From NCBI GenBank assembly GCA_044370695.1, contig JBILVB010000001.1, forward strand, positions 1-64,000: a stretch of 64,000 nt of DNA, written 5' to 3'. Shown here one piece after another: positions 57,892-64,000 of the stretch. Position numbers and translations under genes: made by a program. The notes beneath the pieces were generated by a model. It did not search any database, had not been told where the DNA came from, and saw nothing but the letters and a program-made list of their open reading frames with translations. The first letter of the stretch is position 1; each line of letters begins with the position of its first letter. The stretch comes from JBEIFW01 sp044370695. GTDB lineage: Bacteria; Actinomycetota; Acidimicrobiia; Acidimicrobiales; Ilumatobacteraceae.

Positions 57892-58728
57892 TCAGGAGCT
57901 CGGCGTGAGCGCGTCGAGCGCAGCCGCGTGCAGCAGACCGTTCGAGGAGAGCGCCGACCCGCCGTCGGGTCCGGGCCGACCGGCCAGGTTCGTGAACGTG
58001 CCACCGGCCTCCCGGACGATCACGTCGATCGCGGCGAGATCCCACAGGGACACGATCGGCTCGCAGGCGACGTCGAAGGCGCCCTCGGCCACGAGTAGGT
58101 GTTGCCAGAAATCCCCGAGGCCCCGGGCCCGCCACACGCGACGGCTGAGTGCGACGAGCGCCGCCCCGAGCGCCGGGGAGCCCTCCTCGACGAAGGACCC
58201 GACGTCGCTGTAGCTGAGGTGGGCGTCCTCGAGGCGATCGACGCCCGACACGTGGATCGCCTCGCCGTCGGCGAAGGCCCCGCCGCCCTGCGAGGCCCAC
58301 CACCGTCGGCCGAGCGCGGGCGCCGACACGACGCCCACCACGCCGGCCCCCCGATGCTGCAGGGCGATCAGCGTGGCCCAGATCGGGACCCCCTTCACGT
58401 AGTTGGCCGTGCCGTCGATCGGGTCGACCACCCATCGCCACGGGCTGTCCGACGACCCGAGCAGGCCCTCTTCCTCCCCGAGGACGGCATGGTCCGGCCG
58501 AACGACGGCCAACCGGGCCCGGATCGCCGCCTCCACGCCGGTGTCGGCCTGCGTGACGTGGGATCGGTCGGCCTTGTGGCGGACCTCGAGCGATGCGCTG
58601 CGGTACAGGGGGAGGGCGATCGCGTCGGCGAGATCGGCGAGGTCGAGCGCGAGCGCCAGTTCCGCGGCGAGATCGGCGGCGAGATCGGTGGCGCTGTCCG
58701 CGGCGGGATCGGGGTCGAAGACGGTCAC
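57892..58728 (-). CDS. Inositol-monophosphatase family phosphatase, HisN-like
   Basis: The 278-residue Mg-dependent phosphatase has GEEEG (about 100), WVVDPIDGTANYVKGVPIWATLIAL and WDLAAIDVIVREAGGTFTNLAG, the complete metal-site set of the family. In actinobacteria a close relative is histidinol-phosphatase HisN, and the context does not settle histidinol-phosphate versus inositol-phosphate. The N-terminus holds an unusual Ala/Asp/Leu repeat (DLAADLAAELALALDLADLAD) that may form an extra helix. Start is GTG 58726-58728. It converges on the MFS gene. Confidence 0.88.
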   Translation of the reverse strand: MTVFDPDPAADSATDLAADLAAELALALDLADLADAIALPLYRSASLEVRHKADRSHVTQADTGVEAAIRARLAVVRPDHAVLGEEEGLLGSSDSPWRWVVDPIDGTANYVKGVPIWATLIALQHRGAGVVGVVSAPALGRRWWASQGGGAFADGEAIHVSGVDRLEDAHLSYSDVGSFVEEGSPALGAALVALSRRVWRARGLGDFWQHLLVAEGAFDVACEPIVSLWDLAAIDVIVREAGGTFTNLAGRPGPDGGSALSSNGLLHAAALDALTPSS

Positions 58729-58804
58729 CGGCCCGACCCTAGGCGTCGGGGGTCGAACGGCCCGACGTCTCAAGAGGGGTCACGGGCCGTCGATCAGTCG
58801 AACG

Positions 58805-59959
58805 GTGGGCGTGCTGCGGGTGACGAATCGACCGGTCGACCGGGCCGAGGCCGACGCCGTCGACGGCACGATCGCACGCAACGTGCTGTCGCTGCTCCCG
58901 CTGTCGCTGCTGGCCGACGTGGGCGCCGGAAGCCTGCTCAGCTTCGCGGTCACGTCGCCCCGTCACGTCGCCCTGTCCGCGCTGTGGACGGCGCTGCTGG
59001 CGCTGTACGCGATCCCGATGCTCCTGGCCATGCGGCAGGCGAAGCGAGCGACCGCCGAAGGTCGTCCCATCCGCCTGGGCGCCCTGGTCGTGGGGAACGC
59101 CTTCACCAGCACGGTGTGGGGTGCCCTGCCCCTGCTCGTCGAACCGGACGGATCGGTGCCGACGCTCACCTGGCAGATCCTCGCCGGCGGGCTCAGCCTC
59201 ACCTTCGCCGGCACGGTCGCGTTCGCAGGCAACCGCCGGCTGTTGCTGGCGTGGGTCCTGCCCATGTGGGTGGGCAACGGCGTCTGGGCTGCGACCGGGG
59301 TCCTCGAGCAGGCCTGGTGGATGGTGCTGTTCATCCCGTTCGCCCTCGCGGCCGCGGTCACGATGCACCACGTGGCGTCGAGCTTCCTGGTCGACGCCGC
59401 CCTCGAAGGCCACCGCAACCGGGTGCTGCTCGACGCACTCGAGGCCAGCCGAGCCGCGCTCGCGCACGACGCCACGCACGACCGCCTCACCGGACTCCCG
59501 AACCGCGCCGCGATGCACGAACACCTCGAACGGTCCCGCCAGGCGTGCGTCCGGTACGGCACCACGCTCGGCTTCGTCTTCATCGACCTCGACGGGTTCA
59601 AGCCGGTCAACGACCGCCACGGTCACGCGGCCGGCGACGAGCTGCTCGTCGCCGTCGGGCAACGCCTGCGGCGGATCATCCGATCGGGCGACTTCGTGGG
59701 TCGGATCGGCGGAGACGAGTTCGTCGCCGTGGCCGGCAACCTCGTCGACGCGACGGTCGTGGCCGAGCTCGCCGAACGGATCCGGGCGGTGCTCGCCGAG
59801 CCGTTCGAGTTGTCGGTCGGCACGATCCGCATCGGCGCCAGCGTCGGTACGGCCTGGGCGGCGGGACCGGGCCTGCAGCCCGACGTCCTGCTCCGGGCCG
59901 CGGATGCCGACATGTACCGTCAGAAGCCGGCTGCGAGGCGGGTCAGCCCGGGCGGGTGA
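58805..59959 (+). CDS. Membrane-bound diguanylate cyclase (GGDEF)
   Basis: The protein of about 384 residues has an N-terminal membrane domain of about six helices (about 25-200) and a C-terminal GGDEF domain. The active-site loop is an intact GGDEF (GRIGGDEFVAVAG) and the inhibitory I-site RxxD (RSGD) stands five residues before it, so it should make c-di-GMP from GTP and be feedback-inhibited. DLTGLPNR-like text appears as DRLTGLPNRAAM. The start is uncertain among GTG 58805, 58811 and 58820. The stop overlaps the convergent dxs gene by 17 bp. Confidence 0.88.
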   Translation: MGVLRVTNRPVDRAEADAVDGTIARNVLSLLPLSLLADVGAGSLLSFAVTSPRHVALSALWTALLALYAIPMLLAMRQAKRATAEGRPIRLGALVVGNAFTSTVWGALPLLVEPDGSVPTLTWQILAGGLSLTFAGTVAFAGNRRLLLAWVLPMWVGNGVWAATGVLEQAWWMVLFIPFALAAAVTMHHVASSFLVDAALEGHRNRVLLDALEASRAALAHDATHDRLTGLPNRAAMHEHLERSRQACVRYGTTLGFVFIDLDGFKPVNDRHGHAAGDELLVAVGQRLRRIIRSGDFVGRIGGDEFVAVAGNLVDATVVAELAERIRAVLAEPFELSVGTIRIGASVGTAWAAGPGLQPDVLLRAADADMYRQKPAARRVSPGG

Positions 59960-61835
59960 CCGCCAGGGACTCCCGCACCGCTCGCGCCAACCCCTCGGCA
60001 TCGAGGCCGAGCGCCGCCAGGATCCGGTCAGGCTTGCCGTGCGGGATGAACTGCGTCGGCACCCCGAGCGTCACGACGGTCGGGACCGGACGGCCGTCGC
60101 CGCAGTGGTCCGTGATCCGAGCCGCCAGGTGCGAGCCGACCCCGCCGTCGCGGATCCCGTCCTCGGCGACGACCACGACGCGATGCCGGCTGCAGTCCTC
60201 GACGAGCGCCTCGTCCCACGGCTGCACCACCCGCGGGTCCCACAGGGTCACCTCGATGCCCTCGCCGGCCAGTTCTGCGACCGCCTTCTCCGCGGCGCCG
60301 AACAGCTTGCCGACCGCCACGACCGCCACGCTCCCGTCGCCGCTGCGGGCGCACCGGGCCTGCAGCCCACGCCCCACCTCGGCGTCGGGCACCTGACGAG
60401 CCTGACCCTTCGGGTAGCGCAGGACGGCCGGGCCGTCGGTGCACGACTCGAGCGCGTCGTGGAGCATCTGCTGGAGCTCCTGGGCCGAGCTCGGGGCGAA
60501 CACGGTCATCCCCGGCACCTTCGCCAGCAGCGCCAGGTCGTAGATGCCGTGGTGACTCGGGCCGTCGTCGCCGGTGATCCCGGCCCGATCGAGGCAGAAC
60601 ACGACCGGGAGCCGATGCAGGCCGACGTCGTAGACGACGTTGTCCCACGCCCGGGACAGGAAGGTCGAGTAGATCGCCACGACGGGGCGCAGACCGCCCA
60701 TGGCCATACCGGCCGCCCCGGTGACGGCGTGCTGCTCGGCGATCCCGACGTCGAAGAACCGGTCGGGGAAGCGATCCTGGAACGGCAACAAGCCCGTGGG
60801 GCCCGGCATGGCGGCCGTGATCGCCACGATGCGGGGATCGGCCTCGGCCTCCTTGATGACGGCCTCGGCGAAGGCCTGCGTGTAGCCGGTGGGCACCGCT
60901 TTGGGCGGTCCGACCCGAGGGTCGAACACCGGGGCGTCGTGGAGATGCTTCTCGTCGTCGTCCTCGGCCGGCGGATAGCCGCGGCCCTTCTGGGTGAGCA
61001 CGTGGACGACGATCGGCTCCTCGAACTCCTTCGCGTTCCGGAAGGCCTCTTCGAGCTGGGGTAGGTCGTGCCCGTCGACGGGCCCCACGTAGCGCACCCC
61101 GAGGCACTCGAAGAACGCCGGCGGTTCGGCGTACTGGCGGATCGCCGCCTTCACCGCCTCCATCCCGCGCTCGGCCTGGCGCCCGACGAGGGGGAGGTCG
61201 CGCAGCAGGTTCTCGAGCCTGCGCTGCCGCCGCATGTAGACCGGGTTCAACCGGATCCGGGACACGCTGTGCGACAGGTTGGAGATCGTCGGCGCATACG
61301 AGCGGCCGTTGTCGTTCAACACGATGATGACCCGCCGGCCGGCGTGGCCGAGGTTGTTCAGCGCCTCGTACGCAAGTCCCCCGGTCATCGAACCGTCGCC
61401 GATCACGGCGACGATGTGCCGGCGGGCCTCGGCGACGCCGGCGTCGCGCGCCGCCGCCAACCCGTAGGCGTAGGAGAGGACCGTCGACGCGTGCGAGTTC
61501 TCGATCAGGTCGTGCCGGCTCTCCTCGCGGCTGGGGTACCCGGACAACCCGCCGGCCTGGCGCAGGTGTTCGAACCCGGCGACGCGACCGGTGACGAGCT
61601 TGTGCACGTAAGCCTGGTGGCCGGTGTCCCACAGCACGGCGTCGGTCGGCGACTCGAACACACGGTGCAACGCCAACGTGAGCTCGACCGCCCCGAGGTT
61701 GGAGCCCAGATGGCCGCTGTTGGCGGCGACGGCCTGCACGATCACGTCGCGGATCTCCCCGGCGAGCGCGCGCAGTTCGTCTTGCGTCAGGCCCCGCAGG
61801 TCGGCGGGTTCACGGATGCGGCGGAGCAGGTCCAC
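59943..61835 (-). CDS. dxs: 1-Deoxy-D-xylulose-5-phosphate synthase
   Basis: The 630-residue enzyme condenses pyruvate and glyceraldehyde 3-phosphate in the first step of the MEP isoprenoid pathway. The N-terminal GHLGSNLGAVELTLALH and VIGDGSMTGGLAYEALNNLG (thiamine diphosphate/Mg site), PVDGHD, and the C-terminal FPDRFFDVGIAEQHAVTGAAGMA with DRAGITGDDGPSHHG are all canonical. The GTG start at 61833-61835 gives the usual length. The promoter region shared with the divergent SDR holds a GTTAC-N6-GTGAC palindrome. Presumed lipid carriers, quinones or carotenoids would be end products. Confidence 0.95.
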   Translation of the reverse strand: MDLLRRIREPADLRGLTQDELRALAGEIRDVIVQAVAANSGHLGSNLGAVELTLALHRVFESPTDAVLWDTGHQAYVHKLVTGRVAGFEHLRQAGGLSGYPSREESRHDLIENSHASTVLSYAYGLAAARDAGVAEARRHIVAVIGDGSMTGGLAYEALNNLGHAGRRVIIVLNDNGRSYAPTISNLSHSVSRIRLNPVYMRRQRRLENLLRDLPLVGRQAERGMEAVKAAIRQYAEPPAFFECLGVRYVGPVDGHDLPQLEEAFRNAKEFEEPIVVHVLTQKGRGYPPAEDDDEKHLHDAPVFDPRVGPPKAVPTGYTQAFAEAVIKEAEADPRIVAITAAMPGPTGLLPFQDRFPDRFFDVGIAEQHAVTGAAGMAMGGLRPVVAIYSTFLSRAWDNVVYDVGLHRLPVVFCLDRAGITGDDGPSHHGIYDLALLAKVPGMTVFAPSSAQELQQMLHDALESCTDGPAVLRYPKGQARQVPDAEVGRGLQARCARSGDGSVAVVAVGKLFGAAEKAVAELAGEGIEVTLWDPRVVQPWDEALVEDCSRHRVVVVAEDGIRDGGVGSHLAARITDHCGDGRPVPTVVTLGVPTQFIPHGKPDRILAALGLDAEGLARAVRESLAVTRPG

Positions 61836-61872
61836 GGGGGCCCTCGCAGGGGGTTGAGCGGGCGACCGAAAC

Positions 61873-61888
61873 GTTACCGCCGGGTGAC
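61873..61888. promoter_or_regulatory. Operator-like palindrome GTTAC-N6-GTGAC (site B)
   Basis: GTTACC-GCCG-GGTGAC lies in the 110-bp gap between divergent dxs and an SDR gene and is a 6-4-6 inverted repeat with one mismatch. It has the same spacing and near-identical arms as the sites at 30545-30560 and 49186-49201. It would be a FasR-like TetR target. Confidence 0.6.
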
Positions 61889-61945
61889 GAAACGGCCGCA
61901 CCGGACCGCCGGGCCGGCCGCGGGCCGCCGCCTACCATCACCGGC

Positions 61946-62719
61946 GTGAGCAGCGACAACCTCTTCGACCTGAGCGGTCGAGTAGCCCTCGTCACGGGCG
62001 GCAACAGCGGCATCGGGCTCGGGATGGCCGACGCCCTGGCCGCCCACGGCGCCGCCGTCGCCATCTGGGGTACCAACCCGACCAAGAACGCCGAGGCCCG
62101 CGCGACGCTGGCCCGGCACGGACGGCCGGTCCTCGACGTGGTGTGCGACGTCGGCGACGAGGCCGCGGTCGAGGCGGCCTTCGCCCGGACCCTCGCCGAA
62201 CTCGGTCGGGTGGATTCGGTGTTCGCCAACGCCGGGGTGTCCGGCCGGGGGATCGCGTTCGCCGAAATGTCCACCGAGGAATGGCACCGGGTCCTGCGGG
62301 TCAACCTCGACGGGGTCTTCTTCACCCTGCGGGCGGCGGTGCGCCACATGGTGGACCGCGGTGGCGGTGGCAGCCTCGTGGTGTCCTCCTCGGGCTCGGC
62401 GTACCAGGGTCAGCAACGCGGTCAGCACTACGGGGCCTCGAAGGCCGGCATCATCGCCGTCGCCAACGCGATCGCGGTCGAGCACGCGAAGGACGGGATC
62501 CGGGCGAACTCGCTGATCTTCGGCTGGATCGAATCGGCGATGACCGACGCCACGCTGAACTGGCCGCGGTTCGCCGAGAAGGTCAAGCCCCGGATCCCGC
62601 TACGCCGCTGGGGGCGCCCCGACGACACGGGCGGCATCGCCGTCTACCTGGCCAGCGACGCGAGCCGGTGGCACACCGGGGACGTGATCACCGTCGACGG
62701 TGGTTACACGATCTTCTGA
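61946..62719 (+). CDS. Short-chain dehydrogenase/reductase (SDR)
   Basis: The 257-residue classical SDR has TGGNSGIGLGMADAL near residue 17, FANAGVSG, and the catalytic Ser (VVSSSGSAY), Tyr and Lys (YGASKAG). WHTGDVITVDGGYTIF closes the chain. The segment after strand 2 reads WGTNPTKN, with no acidic residue, so NADP(H) is likelier. The 3' end overlaps a convergent glycosyltransferase frame by 120 bp. Substrate unknown. Shares a control region with dxs. Confidence 0.9.
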   Translation: MSSDNLFDLSGRVALVTGGNSGIGLGMADALAAHGAAVAIWGTNPTKNAEARATLARHGRPVLDVVCDVGDEAAVEAAFARTLAELGRVDSVFANAGVSGRGIAFAEMSTEEWHRVLRVNLDGVFFTLRAAVRHMVDRGGGGSLVVSSSGSAYQGQQRGQHYGASKAGIIAVANAIAVEHAKDGIRANSLIFGWIESAMTDATLNWPRFAEKVKPRIPLRRWGRPDDTGGIAVYLASDASRWHTGDVITVDGGYTIF

Positions 62720-63880
62720 GCGGGCAGCCCCGGCGGCGGCCGCCCGCCGCCGCCGGCCGCGAACCCGCACGAGCACCGCGTCCAGCGAATCCGTGACCGA
62801 CTCCCAGCAGAACCCCTCGCCCCGCCGGCGGGCGCCGAGGGTCAGCATCGCCCGGAGCGGCGCGTCATCGACGACGCGCCGCAGCGCGCGACCCAGGGCG
62901 AGCGGGTCGCCGGCCGGGACGATCAGGCCGTCGACGCCGTCGGTCACGAGCTCCGGCGGGGCGCCGGCATCGGTGACCACGACCGGTGCGCCGCACGCCA
63001 TCGCCTCGGCGATCACGAGCCCGAACCCCTCGCCGCTGCGCGACGGCACGGCGACGACGTCGGCGGCGCGGTAGCGGGCGACGAGCTCGTCGTCGTCGAG
63101 ACGGCCGAGGAGCCGCACGCCGGGGACCTCGGCCGCCCGGCGGGCCAGTGCGGCTCGTTCGGGCCCCTCGCCGGCCACCTCCAGCACGGCCCGGTCACCG
63201 AGACCGGCCGCGGCCCAGGCGTCGATCAGGACGTCGACCCCGTTGCGAGCCACCAGCCGCCGGACGGTGAACACCCGGCACGGTCCGGTCCGGTCCCGGG
63301 GCGGACCCGGCGAGAATCGGGAGCGATCGACCCCGTTGCCCACGACGGACGTCGTCGCCCGCGGTGCGATCCGCCGGACGTAAGCCTCCGTGTGGCGGCT
63401 CACGGCCACCACCTCGTCGGCGGCGTGCAGGACCGCCCGGCCGAGCACCCGATCGACGGTGCGCTCGAGGGTGTCGAGCACCGGGCCGTAGTCGACGAAC
63501 GGGTTGTGCTGGACCACCACGAGCGGGACGCGGGCTCGCCGGGCCGCCCGAGCGGCGAGGGCTCCGAGGGGATAGACGTGCCCGTGGACGACGACGACGT
63601 CGGCGCGCCCGACGGCTGCGGCGACCGCCCGGGCCCCGCCGGGACCGGGCACCGGGACCGGTACGCCGACCCGCGATTCGAGGACGTTGACCACCCGGTG
63701 CCGGTGCACCACCGCACCGTCACGCCGCTCGCGCCGCCGGTCGTCACCGAGGCGCGAGGTGTGCACCTCGACCGACCAGCCCCGTTCGCCCAGACGGCGG
63801 ACCTGCTCGGCGGCGACCCGCTCGACACCGCCGAGATGCGGCTCCCAGTAGTGGGTGACGACGAGCAGCCGACCCCTCAC
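62600..63880 (-). CDS. Glycosyltransferase family 4-like protein
   Basis: The 426-residue GT-B enzyme has THYWEPHLGGVERVAAEQVRRL at the N-terminus, a VVVVHGHVYPLGALAARAA strand, HAADEVVAVSRHTEAYV, and the C-terminal VPSRSGEGFGLVIAEAMACGAPVVVTDAGAPPELV donor site with its Glu. It probably extends a cell-surface glycan or lipid. GTG 63880 is chosen since it overlaps the preceding gene's stop as GTGA. The last 40 codons, a Gly/Val/Asp-rich tail with no fold, run through the SDR end, so the true stop could reflect a lost earlier one. Confidence 0.85.
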   Translation of the reverse strand: MRGRLLVVTHYWEPHLGGVERVAAEQVRRLGERGWSVEVHTSRLGDDRRRERRDGAVVHRHRVVNVLESRVGVPVPVPGPGGARAVAAAVGRADVVVVHGHVYPLGALAARAARRARVPLVVVQHNPFVDYGPVLDTLERTVDRVLGRAVLHAADEVVAVSRHTEAYVRRIAPRATTSVVGNGVDRSRFSPGPPRDRTGPCRVFTVRRLVARNGVDVLIDAWAAAGLGDRAVLEVAGEGPERAALARRAAEVPGVRLLGRLDDDELVARYRAADVVAVPSRSGEGFGLVIAEAMACGAPVVVTDAGAPPELVTDGVDGLIVPAGDPLALGRALRRVVDDAPLRAMLTLGARRRGEGFCWESVTDSLDAVLVRVRGRRRRAAAAGAARSEDRVTTVDGDHVPGVPPARVAGQVDGDAARVVGAPPAA

Positions 63881-64000
63881 CGGGCCCCCGTTCGGACCGC
63901 CGTCGCCACCATCGCGTTGCCCGCCGCGGCGGCGCACCGGCCGGCGAGCCGTTCGGCCCGATCGACCACCGGCGCGAGCCGAGGCGGTAGACGCGCCAGC
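63877..64000 (-). CDS. Unknown protein, C-terminal fragment (runs off right edge)
   Basis: The last 40 codons of a minus-strand gene enter from the right edge and end at TGA 63877-63879, overlapping the GT4 GTG start. The visible end (LPPRLAPVVDRAERLAG, then CAAAAGNAMVATAVRTGAR) is basic and helical. The overlap style matches this genome's operons, so it probably belongs with the glycosyltransferase. Too short for a family call. Confidence 0.45.
   Translation of the reverse strand, partial: LARLPPRLAPVVDRAERLAGRCAAAAGNAMVATAVRTGAR

Overview
The window looks like a chromosomal segment of a very high-GC actinobacterium. Actinobacterial marks are a class E sortase, a FasR-like TetR regulator, IniA/IniC-type dynamin-like GTPases, a HisN-type phosphatase and many GTG starts with 4-nt GTGA/ATGA gene overlaps. 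The combination of acyl-CoA metabolism with a full System I cytochrome c maturation operon suggests class Acidimicrobiia; this placement is inference, since no rRNA gene is present.

Layout. 1-3.1 kb: the edge of a PH-like gene, a methyltransferase, and a tyrosine integrase facing tRNA-Ser(UGA), which looks like the end of an integrated element. 3.1-18 kb: a catabolic, acyl-CoA-centred region with two hotdog thioesterase/hydrolase genes, a fluoroacetate-dehalogenase-like hydrolase, a ceramidase-like protein, a thiolase-DUF35 pair, CoA transferases (one a double-length fusion), SDRs, an enoyl-CoA hydratase, a MocD/MocE-like desaturase-Rieske ferredoxin pair and a Rieske oxygenase. 18-28.1 kb: the most unusual locus. 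A plus-strand run encodes a membrane-anchored Hsp70 ATPase domain with an outside PASTA domain, an NlpC/P60-like protein, an IniA-like and an IniC-like dynamin GTPase, and a zinc-ribbon/TM/discoidin-like protein. It is flanked by a convergent zinc-ribbon/TM/4xPASTA gene and a divergent DUF4157 (HELTH) gene. 28.2-35.9 kb: thioesterase, cupin, acyl-CoA dehydrogenase, FMN reductase, O-acyltransferase-SGNH, SDR, cysS, DUF4234. 35.9-42.9 kb: a complete overlapping ccmABCDEFGH(I) operon, including a 50-aa CcmD. 43-64 kb: sortase, a transaminase plus omega-amidase-type hydrolase pair, glycosyltransferases, a FasR-like TetR, flavoproteins, small secreted proteins, rsmI, an MFS exporter with a MarR-type palindrome, a HisN-like phosphatase, a diguanylate cyclase, dxs, an SDR and a GT4 gene.

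Connections. A palindrome GTTAC-N6-GTRRC occurs at three promoters: between the acyl-CoA dehydrogenase and FMN reductase genes, just before the FasR-like tetR gene, and between dxs and an SDR. This suggests a small lipid/isoprenoid regulon of that TetR. The Hsp70-IniA-IniC locus resembles mycobacterial iniBAC with extra wall-binding anchors, and is the best candidate for an undescribed envelope-stress or membrane-remodelling system. No CRISPR array, rRNA gene, IS element or replication origin was seen. No gene-free stretch exceeds 300 bases; the longest is 1320-1572, which holds only a palindrome before the methyltransferase gene.
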